Source: Evansella caseinilytica
Lineage (GTDB): Bacteria > Bacillota > Bacilli > Bacillales > Salisediminibacteriaceae
NCBI RefSeq assembly: GCF_900107275.1
Contig: NZ_FNPI01000007.1
Location: 124,001 to 188,000 of the forward strand
Length of the DNA: 64,000 nucleotides
Direction of reading: 5' to 3'
Within the stretch, counting starts at the first letter, position 1, and every line of letters starts with the position of its first letter. The notes beneath the pieces are model-generated. The model was not told the DNA's origin. It ran no database searches and was given only the letters and a program-made list of their open reading frames with translations. Both the position numbers and the translations under genes were made by a program. Shown here one piece after another: positions 1-8,570 of the stretch.

Positions 1-961
1 TCAAGCAGCCTTAACTGTTTGCTCTAACACATAGCAGTATCAGCAAGCGTTGCCCATGCCGCGGGAAATATGTTGAAAGCAGACGGTCGAAACTTTTTTG
101 AAACCGCCCTTTCTGTCATACAGGTGGATAGACGGCGAAACATATTCGGCACATGAAACACGCTTTCGCCTGTTGAGAGAGCTTGCCCCGATTTGTTTTT
201 TTCATTGACGAATTCGGAATTGTTCGATTTCTCCCATGTTTTGGTGTGCAAATAGTGACATCCGCTTCGTTTAATGTCGCACGATGGATTCAATGCTGAT
301 CTATTAAATCCCCCCTTCTCGCTTAGGCAGAAGCCGCTGGATAAAGGGGCACCTTGCACTAATAGGTCGAATTTGTGCCAATTCCAATGATGCTCGAAAT
401 CGTTGCTCCTCCTGCATGTACACTGTGTTCCATACCTGTACAGCGGAGTAAGAGCGCTCGTGCTTCTGTGCATTAAACCGATGAATGATTATGTGAATAT
501 GCCTACAAGATATATGACAGATCTGAGCAATTTCCGTACGTTCATTTTAGAGCAGAAGCCTGAATGACCAGAGAGCAAATAGTCTTTACCGGTCATGTCC
601 CTTTCCGGGCATCATCGTTTATCGAATTTTGTCTTTGGGGGATCGTTGCAAGCGTATGCAAAACTTATAGTGTCCGCCACTGTCAAGATGCTAACTGTGC
701 GTTTCATTTTCTAGGTCGATAATCCAAAGTCGGCTGCCTGAGAAATAGCTTTTCATGTTTGTTCAAAAAGGAGGACAAAGCATTGTCATGAAGGTCGAGT
801 CGAGGCGCGACGGGCTCGAGCGAGCAACAGAAACTAGTAATTGATACGTAAAAAAAGGGAATATTCTCACGTGAATGAAGTTTGGAAAAACGGAATGTCT
901 TTCAGGCATGTTTAGATTTCTGTGATTGAAGTACTATTATTAGAGAAAGAGAGAGAAAAAA
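1..961. other. Intergenic region, no convincing gene; degraded sequence
   Basis: No frame here gives a protein I recognise. A 149-codon minus-strand frame at 24-473 has no Shine-Dalgarno sequence and an odd composition, and a second frame of the same strand gives protein-like stretches broken by stops, so this may be an old decayed gene. A repeat end of the type TGTTTGTTCAAAAAGGAGGACA lies at about 758-780 and recurs at about 39172. Just upstream of the glycosyltransferase there is only an A/G-rich stretch (GAGAGAAAAAA). Confidence 0.4.
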
Positions 962-2359
962 ATGGGCCTAGCTATTACAATTTTCATGTATGTTATCTTT
1001 TTTATTTTTCAGACTTTGTACATTTTTGTTCCATTGTTAAGTGTAAAAGGAAATCGGTATAAACAGAAACTGGGGTTTGAGCAGGGAATGACAATATTAA
1101 TACCAGCTTATAATGAAGAGAATATCATTAAAAATTGTATTCAATCCATCCTCCACATTGATTACCGAAAGTACGAAGCCTTTATTATTAATGACGGATC
1201 ATCTGATAATACGATGGAATTGCTTAAATCATTGTTAAAATTAGAAAAGGTGAATAAGAAAAAGGCAAATAAACTGGCTCATAAACAGATTACAGCAGTC
1301 TATCAATCTGCTCGCTTTCCCCAAATATTTGTTATTGATAAGGCAAACGGGGGAAAGGCAGACTCTTTAAATGCCGGGATAGAATACGCCGAATATGAAA
1401 ATATCGTCACTCTTGATGCAGATAGTTCATTAGACGTAAATTCTTTACAAGTAATTAATTCCGCTTTCCGCGATGAGAATGCAATTGCAGGAGGAGGGAT
1501 GGTTCATATTGGTCAGGCCTTCCATGGGGACTACACAAATCCGAAACCAAAATTGTCTATCCGTAATTTAATGAAATTTCAGTTCATACAATATTTAGCT
1601 AACTTTTATTTATATAAAATTACCCAGGCAAAATTTAACGCACTTGCGATCATATCAGGGGCCTTTGGGATCTTTAAGAAAAGTGCTTTATTTGAAGTCG
1701 GAGGATACCGGATAACCGTCGGCGAAGATATGGACATTACCATGAGAATTCAAAAGCTGATTAAGACGAAATATCCTGAGAAGAAAATACTTTTTATTCC
1801 TGAAGCTGTGTGTTTTACAGAAGGACCTGAATCTTTCCGTGATTTGTTTAAGCAGCGTATCAGATGGCAAAAAGCGTTTATTGACTGCATTATCATTTAT
1901 GGACCTTCACTATTTACTAAATTCGGGATCGGGATGTCGTTATTCCTAATTGTTGATGCCTTGATTTTGGGGACGCTGACCGCTTTTCCAACACTAATCA
2001 TTCCGTTTATCATTTTGTTCTCCGGCCAGGGACCTTATTTGGCGCTGATGCTATTTGCTTTTTCTTTTAGCTTGGGGATCTTTCAAAGTTTAGTTGCGTT
2101 GACGATTACTCAGCGCTTTGGATATAAGTTTTCCAAACGTGATAGAATACGGCTCGGTTTGTTTGTCCCGTTTGAAATTGTTACATACAGGTTTTTAGGA
2201 GTAATATTCAATACTTTCGGAACAGTCGGGTATTTCATCAACAAGCACAGCTGGAACAAGGTGAAGCGCCATGGTACTCGGCACCAGACATATCGTGAGG
2301 ATCTGTCTGATGAAGGAAAAGTTGTAGAATTTACCCCTAAGAAATCAAAAATAGGTTAG
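962..2359 (+). CDS. Processive family 2 glycosyltransferase, PNAG synthase-like (PgaC/IcaA type)
   Basis: Membrane glycosyltransferase predicted to polymerise a beta-linked polysaccharide, most likely poly-N-acetylglucosamine, from a UDP-sugar at the cytoplasmic face of the membrane. An N-terminal membrane segment (residues 5-27) is followed by the GT-A fold: ILIPAYNEE (45-53), NDGSSD (77-82), a DKANGGKADSLNAG substrate loop near 125, the DADS metal site near 147, GEDMD near 255, and the QRIRW motif near 300 that marks processive synthases. Hydrophobic segments follow from about 315. The next gene, a NodB-type deacetylase starting 11 bases after the stop, gives the same pairing as icaA/icaB and pgaC/pgaB. 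No icaD or icaC partner is seen. The ribosome-binding site (GAGAGAAAAAA) is weak. Cellulose or hyaluronan synthase activity is a less likely alternative. Confidence 0.85.
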   Translation: MGLAITIFMYVIFFIFQTLYIFVPLLSVKGNRYKQKLGFEQGMTILIPAYNEENIIKNCIQSILHIDYRKYEAFIINDGSSDNTMELLKSLLKLEKVNKKKANKLAHKQITAVYQSARFPQIFVIDKANGGKADSLNAGIEYAEYENIVTLDADSSLDVNSLQVINSAFRDENAIAGGGMVHIGQAFHGDYTNPKPKLSIRNLMKFQFIQYLANFYLYKITQAKFNALAIISGAFGIFKKSALFEVGGYRITVGEDMDITMRIQKLIKTKYPEKKILFIPEAVCFTEGPESFRDLFKQRIRWQKAFIDCIIIYGPSLFTKFGIGMSLFLIVDALILGTLTAFPTLIIPFIILFSGQGPYLALMLFAFSFSLGIFQSLVALTITQRFGYKFSKRDRIRLGLFVPFEIVTYRFLGVIFNTFGTVGYFINKHSWNKVKRHGTRHQTYREDLSDEGKVVEFTPKKSKIG

Positions 2360-2369
2360 GAGTGAGTTG

Positions 2370-3287
2370 ATGATGAAAAGACCTGCAAACTTTCTCCTTT
2401 TAACAATATTTTTTGTTCATTTTGCGATACTTGTCACTTATTTTATAGGAAATTTTGATGCGATTGTTCATGCAAAGTATGTGTTTGCGGCAGAAAAACC
2501 AATCCAAGTTGAACATCAGCCACAGATACGTACCTTTAACCTGGAAGATGAGGGGCAGGCAGATATGGTACCTGTATTAATGTACCATAGAATCATTGAT
2601 GAAAATGATCTCACTACTGTGCATTTTGATGAACAAGGAGAACTTTACGGTACAATTATCACTTTAAATCAATTTGAGGAGCAAATGAAATATTTGCATG
2701 ATGAAGAGTATACAGCATTAACGCTTCATGAGTTTCAAGCTTTCATGAAAGAAGACCTGGAGGTTCCAAAGAATAGCGTATTAATTACATTTGATGATGG
2801 CTTTAAAGATAACTATGTAAATGCCTATCCAGTATTAAAAGAGTACGGCTTCCACGCTACCCTCTTTATGATTTCAGGAAGGATTGACAGAGATCCAAGG
2901 GATTACGATCCGCTGGATGCACAGTTTTTAAGCGTGGCTGAAATAGAAGCCGGGGCAGATGTTTTCCAATATATGAGCCATACACATATGTTCCACGAGA
3001 GAGACGAGAACGGCGAGGCATATTTAGTTTCGAAAGATAAAGAATCGATCTTAACTGATATCGAAACAAGCCTTTATATTCTTGGCGACAAAACCGCATT
3101 TGCATATCCTTTTGGGGAATATGACGACGACACACTAGATGTATTAAAAGAATTAGAAATAGAGATGGCTTTTACCATTCAAGATGGCATGGCAAAAAGA
3201 GGCGATTCTTTGTTTGAGATCCCGCGAAGGGGGATTTATCATGCCACCACTCTGGAAATTTTTAAAAACTTAATTACGTATGAATAG
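2370..3287 (+). CDS. Polysaccharide deacetylase, NodB/CE4 family (IcaB/PgaB-like)
   Basis: Predicted metal-dependent N-deacetylase acting outside the cell on the polymer made by the upstream synthase. An N-terminal signal anchor (about residues 5-25) precedes the NodB domain: VPVLMYHRI near 72, the metal-binding LITFDDGF near 141, SHTHMFH near 210 (the SHTxxxH form seen in IcaB-type enzymes), and FAYPFGEYDD near 247. Length (about 305 residues) fits the IcaB group. The frame also offers a TTG at 2367, but TAGGAGTG ends about 6 bases before ATG 2370, which I take as the start. The gene follows the synthase stop immediately, so the two form an operon, and an A/T-rich hairpin terminator follows. 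Confidence 0.85.
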   Translation: MMKRPANFLLLTIFFVHFAILVTYFIGNFDAIVHAKYVFAAEKPIQVEHQPQIRTFNLEDEGQADMVPVLMYHRIIDENDLTTVHFDEQGELYGTIITLNQFEEQMKYLHDEEYTALTLHEFQAFMKEDLEVPKNSVLITFDDGFKDNYVNAYPVLKEYGFHATLFMISGRIDRDPRDYDPLDAQFLSVAEIEAGADVFQYMSHTHMFHERDENGEAYLVSKDKESILTDIETSLYILGDKTAFAYPFGEYDDDTLDVLKELEIEMAFTIQDGMAKRGDSLFEIPRRGIYHATTLEIFKNLITYE

Positions 3288-3295
3288 ATGATAGT

Positions 3296-3338
3296 GAAGA
3301 AAGTGGAAGAAAAATTATTTTTCTTTCACTTTTTTCTA
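3296..3338. terminator. Bidirectional terminator between convergent genes
   Basis: AAAGTGGAAGAAAAA and TTTTTCTTTCACTTTTTT form a long A/T-rich stem flanked by an A-run and a T-run. It can end both the plus-strand polysaccharide operon and the minus-strand gene whose stop codon it overlaps. Confidence 0.65.
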
Positions 3339-3949
3339 TTCATCAGTTTCGGCTTCGTTTCCAGTTGTGAGCTTTGATTAGGTACAATTAATTCGGTCGT
3401 TAGTATATGTTCTAAAAACACATCGAAAAAATGCAGTGTTTCCTCCAATTCCGTATAAAGAACATCCGCTTTTTTAGCCACATTCGTCATTTCTTCCATA
3501 AAGGCCTTCGTCAATAGAATTTTGCTCTTATTAAGTTCATATTCGGCATGATTGAAAAAATAATCATTGCTTCCTAATTCACCGGACAACAAAAATTCTG
3601 TCTGTTCCGTTACCATTCCCTTAACGGAATAAAAGTGCTCGAGAACTTTATTAGAAAAGCGCTGCTCGTTAGCCTCAACTTGAAAAAATATTTCTTCGGA
3701 AAGCTTTAATGTGTCGACGATTTTGGAAGATTGTTTTGTCCGATGTTCCTTGATTAAATAAAGCTGCTTTTGGAAAAAACCGTACATTTTTTTTATGTAG
3801 GTAATCTTCGGTATCATAGGTGAATACACTTTAAAAAAAGCGTCCTTGTAATGTTGCTTTTTTTTCTTTTTATGTTGAATCACAAAATAAATGACCAAGG
3901 CAATCATGCATAAAGAAGTAATCCCGAATCCAATCGCTAACAATTTCAT
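3326..3949 (-). CDS. Membrane-anchored protein of unknown function
   Basis: 207 residues. A single N-terminal transmembrane segment (about residues 3-24) is followed by a KKKKK stop-transfer cluster, so the remaining 180 residues should face the cytoplasm. That part is mostly helical by composition (many E, K, L and F) with no motif I recognise. A GGAGG Shine-Dalgarno sequence 9 bases before the ATG supports the start. It converges on the polysaccharide operon and is separately transcribed. I do not recognise the family. Confidence 0.7.
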   Translation of the reverse strand: MKLLAIGFGITSLCMIALVIYFVIQHKKKKKQHYKDAFFKVYSPMIPKITYIKKMYGFFQKQLYLIKEHRTKQSSKIVDTLKLSEEIFFQVEANEQRFSNKVLEHFYSVKGMVTEQTEFLLSGELGSNDYFFNHAEYELNKSKILLTKAFMEEMTNVAKKADVLYTELEETLHFFDVFLEHILTTELIVPNQSSQLETKPKLMNRKK

Positions 3950-4509
3950 CCTGAGGGAACCTCCTTGCTTGTTTTTCTAGTAGCTCTTTCTCTTTATGAG
4001 AGAAATAAATATTCTTTCACTAACATAAATATACGCAACAGACCAAAGCTGTATTCCATGGGAATTTCCCGTACAGCTCTGAGCAATGTCTTTTGCATGC
4101 CATTTTCATTTCAGGCTAATCTACCTGAAAATCTACATATGTCTACTTTCCTGGATCTATTATACCACGTCTCGCCATTTAGGTCTATCATACCATGTCC
4201 GTTACCTCAGAAATAATTTCGACAGGACAGAAAGTGATTTTTTTTTAAGGCTGATTGCGTAAACTTTGTTACTTTTGGTCTGTTTTTTGAAACTGATCAA
4301 AACACGGCAGCAGAACCATGCGTTTTAAAAACCATTACATACTTCGCATGGCTCCAACTGCTTTTGTCCCTTTCTGCCCGATTATTATCCCATTCTTGTC
4401 CCAATTCCGGTCGTGCCGTACACTTCCACTCACGTTTCTCTCACTATACCCAAATTCCACCGCTTTAAACACGTAGTTTCGCTTTTACCCAAATGCCATT
4501 AATATATTA
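3950..4509. other. Intergenic region with an imperfect direct repeat and a hairpin
   Basis: No gene is supported. Two imperfect direct copies of a CTATnATACCAnGTC motif lie at about 4157-4201. At 4309-4368 GCAG-N-ACCATGCG pairs with CGCATGG-N-CTGC followed by TTTTG, which could be a weak terminator on the plus strand. The stretch just past the chemoreceptor stop shows no clear terminator. Confidence 0.35.
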
Positions 4510-6273
4510 TTATCTGTCATACTGCCGGATAAACTCGTTTAAACGCTCGGTTGTTTCCATCAGTTCCTGGATTCGTTGAGCAAGCTCTTCCACTTGCTGC
4601 TGCTGGCCATCCAAGGTTTTCGTGACTCCTTCCACATTCTCAACAGCATCTTCAGATGTCACCGCTGTCTCCTCGATCGCTGTTTGAATCACCTGGCTGT
4701 TGGCTGCCATCTCATTCACAGCTTCGGCGTTTCCTTTCACTTTCGCCGTCATATCAACAATATTATCGTGGATATCATTAAAATAGCTTCCTGATTCATG
4801 AATTAAGCTGACACTGTTATTCACTTCATTTGAACCTCTTTCCAACGATACCCGCACACCATCCGTTTCTTTGTTGACGCTTTCAACCAGCTCGGTAATT
4901 TGCTTTACAGACATTTCGACCTCTTCCGAAAGCTTTCTGATTTCGTCCGCCACAACAGCAAACCCCCGCCCATACTGACCAGCTCTCGCCGCTTCGATGG
5001 AGGCGTTCAAGGCTAACAAGTTCGTCTGTCCGGCAATATCTTTAATCACGCGAACAAAATGACTGATTTCATTTGTTCTGTCATGTAGCAGCTTTAACTT
5101 TTCATTGGATTCGTTTACGGTTGACTTCAGTTCTTCGATTTGCAGAATCGATTTGCCCATTTGATCCTTGCCTCTTTGCGTCAAATCCTGGATATGAGCT
5201 GCCGAACCATTCATTTCCTGCCCGCTGTCATTGATTGTGTCCAATTGCAAGGAAAAGTTTTTCACAGAATCAGAGATATTCATAAACGTTGAAGACTGCT
5301 CTTCCATGCCTGCCATTAAATTTTGCATATTTGAATATACGTTGGAGCTATCTTCCTTTAATTGCTCGGAGAAGGAAGATAAAAACACACTTTTTTCACC
5401 GACTTCCTGCGATGCTTCCGCGATTTTCCCCATCATGGTCGAAAGGCGGTGCTTCATCTCATTCAACGTTGTAGAGATCAACGCTAATTCATCTTTGCCT
5501 GAATCATGAATATCCTCAACCTGCAGTTGTCCGTCTGTAAGCTTTTTACTGAAGGATATAATACTTGACAGCCGCCCTTTAATGCTTCTGTGAATTAGAA
5601 TCAGAAACGTCGCTGCCAGGGAAACAGATATAACAAAGGAAGCAATCAACGAGGTGGATGACAGGGCTAAACTGCCGTTCGTTTCTTCAACGGCCTCCGT
5701 CCGCCTTTCGTCAATCATATTTCGCAGAAACCCCAACGCATAAAATGTTTGATCTTTAAACGTCTCTGCCCGCGACTGAATCGTTTTTAAATAGGACAGC
5801 TTTTCAAAATCGCCTGCTGCTTCCTGGCTCAGTCCATCGAACAAGAAATCATAGTCCTCATTGTTCTTGACGATGATGTCGAAAATATTATGCATTTCCT
5901 CCGTATCGAGATAAGGCTCGATCGTTTCCATCATCTGTGCGAAATTCTCGGAATTATCAGTATAAGCAGCTTCGAGCTCGGGCGTCGGGAGGAAAAGATA
6001 TTCCACCAATATCGCATAGCGTTCTTCAAACAACTGTGCCATGCTCATTAAAAGCACCGAACGCTCTGCGCTTCTTTCCAGTTCCTTCAGATCATTTTGA
6101 ACCGTTTTCAAAGAGATGTAGACAAAAGACGTTGAGATAAAGAATAATAATAGCATTGCAGTGAAAACGATTCCATATTTCCGTGTAAGTGTAACATTAT
6201 TGAGTGTAAACTTCTTCCCGATCTTACGCGTTTTTGTACCTTTTCGCTTAATTTTTTTCCATATTTTTTTCAT
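4510..6273 (-). CDS. Methyl-accepting chemotaxis protein
   Basis: Transmembrane chemoreceptor that would signal through CheA/CheW to bias flagellar rotation. From the chosen start: a basic N-terminus, TM1 at about 35-55, an extracellular helical bundle of roughly 150 residues (4HB type), TM2 at about 205-228, a HAMP segment, then a long coiled-coil signalling domain with the conserved hairpin tip [20 protein letters not shown] and [17 protein letters not shown]. The ligand cannot be read from the sequence. The open frame continues to ATG 6309, but AAAGGA placed 8 bases before ATG 6273 marks the start better. No other chemotaxis gene is nearby, so it is an orphan receptor. Confidence 0.9.
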   Translation of the reverse strand: MKKIWKKIKRKGTKTRKIGKKFTLNNVTLTRKYGIVFTAMLLLFFISTSFVYISLKTVQNDLKELERSAERSVLLMSMAQLFEERYAILVEYLFLPTPELEAAYTDNSENFAQMMETIEPYLDTEEMHNIFDIIVKNNEDYDFLFDGLSQEAAGDFEKLSYLKTIQSRAETFKDQTFYALGFLRNMIDERRTEAVEETNGSLALSSTSLIASFVISVSLAATFLILIHRSIKGRLSSIISFSKKLTDGQLQVEDIHDSGKDELALISTTLNEMKHRLSTMMGKIAEASQEVGEKSVFLSSFSEQLKEDSSNVYSNMQNLMAGMEEQSSTFMNISDSVKNFSLQLDTINDSGQEMNGSAAHIQDLTQRGKDQMGKSILQIEELKSTVNESNEKLKLLHDRTNEISHFVRVIKDIAGQTNLLALNASIEAARAGQYGRGFAVVADEIRKLSEEVEMSVKQITELVESVNKETDGVRVSLERGSNEVNNSVSLIHESGSYFNDIHDNIVDMTAKVKGNAEAVNEMAANSQVIQTAIEETAVTSEDAVENVEGVTKTLDGQQQQVEELAQRIQELMETTERLNEFIRQYDR

Positions 6274-6370
6274 CTTCTCGGTCCTTTCGACGTGGTTCTC
6301 TTTCTTCATTTTAGCAGATACTGCCTTTCGCTAATATAGTTCCTTTATATATTCATAAGCTGCGCACCTT

Positions 6371-6522
6371 TAAGAGCGTGTTCAAAAAGGCAATGGTTCC
6401 GCTCGATGCGTCAACTACGAGAAACCCACTCATAGCCGACTTTAAAAGAATGCATCGGCTCCACTCATTGCATCGTGGTTGTTCAAAAAGATAAAAACAG
6501 TTCTTTTTGAACAACCACTTTA
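6371..6522. repeat. MITE-like repeat, family A, copy 1
   Basis: About 150 bp beginning AGAGCGTGTTCAAAAAGG and ending in a perfect hairpin GTGGTTGTTCAAAAAGA / TCTTTTTGAACAACCAC. Nearly identical to the copy at 51085-51233 and related to 21536-21708. It has no coding capacity. Confidence 0.75.
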
Positions 6523-6663
6523 AATATATATAACGATAGCGGCTTTTTGAAAGAGGTTTTTCGAAATTTGGATAACTTTTGAATCGCACATTTATTGTGT
6601 CATGCGTGCCGAAAACCAAGGGCAACATGCTTGGTTAGAAAATTTCGAAAAGGGGGCAATGGG

Positions 6664-6825
6664 TTGCGGAAGAAACGAACGGTCTTTATGATGTGCTGGC
6701 ACCGGTTCTGGTACGAGTGGCATGTCGTAAAAATGTATTACTACGGTAGCTCAAGGAGGGTGCGTTTTGCGAACCGACATAAAGAAAAATACGAAAAGTG
6801 GGCGAAAAAAATAGATCCCTCATGA
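6664..6825 (+). CDS. Small basic protein (53 aa), unknown
   Basis: TTG start 8 bases after AAAAGGGGG. The product is rich in aromatic and basic residues (WHRFWYEWHVVKMYYYG in its first half, many K and R in its second half). Its stop overlaps the start of the next small gene (ATGA), a sign of translational coupling, and a terminator follows the pair. I do not recognise the family. The alternative ATG at 6659 gives only a very short frame. Confidence 0.5.
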   Translation: MRKKRTVFMMCWHRFWYEWHVVKMYYYGSSRRVRFANRHKEKYEKWAKKIDPS

Positions 6826-6938
6826 ACAGCAAAAAGCGATGGCAGGCTAAAAAATGGCGGGGGTTATTTCGAATGAAACAGAAAGGAAGCTTCCCACTTT
6901 TTAAATACACGGCAGCCAGAAAAAAACGGCACCTGTAA
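6822..6938 (+). CDS. Very small basic protein (38 aa), unknown
   Basis: ATG overlapping the previous stop by four bases (ATGA). Of 38 residues 14 are K or R, with a few aromatics (KRWQAKKWRG near the start). The reading frame ends inside the left arm of a terminator hairpin. Coupled with the 53-aa gene. A nucleic-acid- or membrane-binding role would fit the charge, but that is only inference. Confidence 0.4.
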   Translation: MNSKKRWQAKKWRGLFRMKQKGSFPLFKYTAARKKRHL

Positions 6939-6970
6939 AGGGAGCAGGTTGCTTCCCCCTCAGAGGTGCC
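6928..6970 (+). terminator. Terminator after the small-gene pair
   Basis: GGCACCT and AGGTGCC form the outer stem; GGGAGC and GCTTCCCC form an inner one; a short T-run follows. Confidence 0.55.
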
Positions 6971-7044
6971 TTTAACGGGATAAAATTAATATGAACCATG
7001 CTAAACATCTTATTTATGTCTTTTCTAATAGAGGATGTTCTATT

Positions 7045-7161
7045 TTAGTGCTCGTACGGTAAATGAAACGGAATCACTTCATCGGTATCAGCTGCTTGAA
7101 TGAGTTGAACAGGAGCAACTAACAAAGCAACAGTGAAAACAGCCATTAGAAATTTTTTCAT
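7045..7161 (-). CDS. papR: PapR-like secreted signal peptide precursor (38 aa)
   Basis: Precursor of a quorum-sensing peptide. The product has a lysine start (MKK), a hydrophobic export signal (FLMAVFTVALLVAPV), an alanine-rich cleavage region (QAAD) and a short acidic tail ending HLPYEH. PapR peptides of the Bacillus cereus group end in LPFEF, MPFEF, VPFEF or LPFEH, so the last five residues fit the PapR core with Tyr for Phe. The peptide would be exported, trimmed, re-imported by an oligopeptide permease and bound by the TPR domain of the divergent PlcR-like protein. Start: AGGAGGG lies 8 bases before ATG 7161; the earlier ATG at 7168 is out of frame. In B. cereus papR lies downstream of plcR in the same direction, whereas here it is divergent. 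The gene is short enough to be missed by automatic annotation. Confidence 0.75.
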   Translation of the reverse strand: MKKFLMAVFTVALLVAPVQLIQAADTDEVIPFHLPYEH

Positions 7162-7234
7162 TTTTCATCCCTCCTACTAAAGTAATATTCTTCTTACCTA
7201 CAAATATACTAAAAAAATTAAAAGTACCGATATA

Positions 7235-7256
7235 CCGAATTCTATGAATTTTTCGG
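7235..7256. promoter_or_regulatory. Inverted repeat in the papR-plcR intergenic region
   Basis: CCGAA-N12-TTCGG sits between the divergent start codons, upstream of a TATATT hexamer that could serve the peptide gene. It is a candidate operator, by inference only. Confidence 0.35.
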
Positions 7257-7302
7257 ATAAACACATCTTTTTCACCATCATGCTCTGTTTTTTATGATAA
7301 TA

Positions 7303-7318
7303 TATACACATATGTATA
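7303..7318. promoter_or_regulatory. PlcR-box-like palindrome
   Basis: TATACA-CATA-TGTATA is a perfect dyad of 16 bp. The PlcR box is TATGNANNNNTNCATA. This site matches 8 of its 10 fixed positions and differs by a symmetric G-to-A / C-to-T pair, as expected for a diverged regulator. It ends 16 bases before the plcR-like ATG, which would suit autoregulation. Confidence 0.55.
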
Positions 7319-7334
7319 TTTCAGGGGGAATACG

Positions 7335-8216
7335 ATGAGCGATTATTGGCAAGTTGGTGAAATCATCCGGTTATTAAGAAAATCAAACCATCTTTCACAA
7401 GCTGAACTCGCAAAAGATATCTGTACTCAGGCGGAGATCAGCAGAATTGAGCGTAATTTAACCATGCCCAACGCAGATACGTTATTTCGAATTTCTGAAC
7501 GGCTTGGTGTGGATATGAATTTCTTTTTTGAAAACAGCGATTTGTCCAGAATGGAGTATATTCAGGAAACGATTGATTTAATCAGGAAGTTCATCGAGGA
7601 AAAAAACTATGCCGAAGTTGCCAGAATTGTCGCTGCCGAGAAAAAAAATCCGTTGTTCAAAAAAGCTCCCTACAGACAGTTCCTTATGTGGCATGAAGGT
7701 CTCGTACAGTATTATGTGGACGGGGATTTCCGGCAAGCGATTGAAACGCTTCATGAGGCATTGGATATTTACCAGCCGGGCGTCCTTTATAGTGAAACAC
7801 AATTGCAGATTTTGATTTCTGTTGGAAATTTATTTGGCGAAATCAAAGAATACGAGATGGCCTTTACATACTATTACCTATGTCACGAAGGATATCAGCG
7901 GCTGGCCAGGGTCGAGGATAGAAAAATTCAGATCCGCTTATTGTACAATATGGCCTTGACATTAAGCCGCTCCCACAAGGATTCTGCCGCCATCCCGCTC
8001 TGCCAGGAAGGGATTGCTCTGTGTCAAGAAACGAAATCATTATATTTATTTGGTGAACTGTATTATCAGCTCGCTTACTCCCAATGGCAATTGCACAATA
8101 CAAAAGCTGCCGTCTCGTTGATGGAAAAGGCGATTTTTATTTTCAAGCTTGTAGACAATGAGAAGTACAAGCATTTCGCAGAACAAAAGTTAACGGAAAT
8201 AAGCGAGCAAACGTAA
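7335..8216 (+). CDS. plcR: PlcR-like HTH-TPR quorum-sensing regulator
   Basis: 293 residues. An N-terminal HTH of the Xre type (about 8-62: VGEIIRLLRKSNHLSQAELA, then QAEISRIERN as recognition helix) is followed by TPR-like helical repeats over about 70-290, ending with LYYQLAYSQWQLHNTKAAVS. This is the layout of PlcR (about 285 residues) and of NprR/Rap relatives (RRNPP family), in which the TPR domain binds a re-imported peptide and controls DNA binding. AGGGGGAA precedes the ATG by 4-5 bases. The divergent 38-aa gene encodes a peptide with a PapR-like end, which makes PlcR the closest match. Targets are unknown; a search for TATANANNNNTNTATA across the genome would name them. NprR is less likely because its peptide is of another type. 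Confidence 0.8.
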   Translation: MSDYWQVGEIIRLLRKSNHLSQAELAKDICTQAEISRIERNLTMPNADTLFRISERLGVDMNFFFENSDLSRMEYIQETIDLIRKFIEEKNYAEVARIVAAEKKNPLFKKAPYRQFLMWHEGLVQYYVDGDFRQAIETLHEALDIYQPGVLYSETQLQILISVGNLFGEIKEYEMAFTYYYLCHEGYQRLARVEDRKIQIRLLYNMALTLSRSHKDSAAIPLCQEGIALCQETKSLYLFGELYYQLAYSQWQLHNTKAAVSLMEKAIFIFKLVDNEKYKHFAEQKLTEISEQT

Positions 8217-8570
8217 GTTTCCTATTACTAGCTGCCTTTTCGAAGTAATCAGCTCATCGATCCGAACCAGTCAATATCTCCGCATTCCTTAACTGTTTGT
8301 CCGATGTTTACACGGATAAGAAAAATATTCTCTGTTCGTTCTCCCCTTTGCTCATCGCTCGAGGGGGGGGGGAGAGGCCGTCTACAGGGTAATCTCCGGT
8401 TTAGACAGCCCGGGCTTGCGTCGTGAACGCCGGCTTAGTGCAGCCGTGTCTCCTCCATCTTACCGCTGCTGCGCTGTCTGTTCCGCATCGTTTATTGACG
8501 TTAGCGGACGGACCGGAGTGTTACAGCGGCCGCCATCAGGAAAACCGGCTTTCTTTATTGTCTCCGTCTC
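8217..8570. other. Intergenic region with a G-tract
   Basis: No gene is visible. A run of about ten G lies near 8362. The part next to the catalase stop is GC-rich but shows no obvious terminator with a T-run. Confidence 0.35.

Noticed and set aside
24-473. 149-codon minus-strand open frame
   Set aside because: No ribosome site, unusual composition and no recognisable domain; other frames of the same region look like decayed coding sequence.
8362-8373. G-tract as a phase-variation switch
   Set aside because: It lies past the ends of both neighbouring genes and cannot change a reading frame or an obvious promoter.
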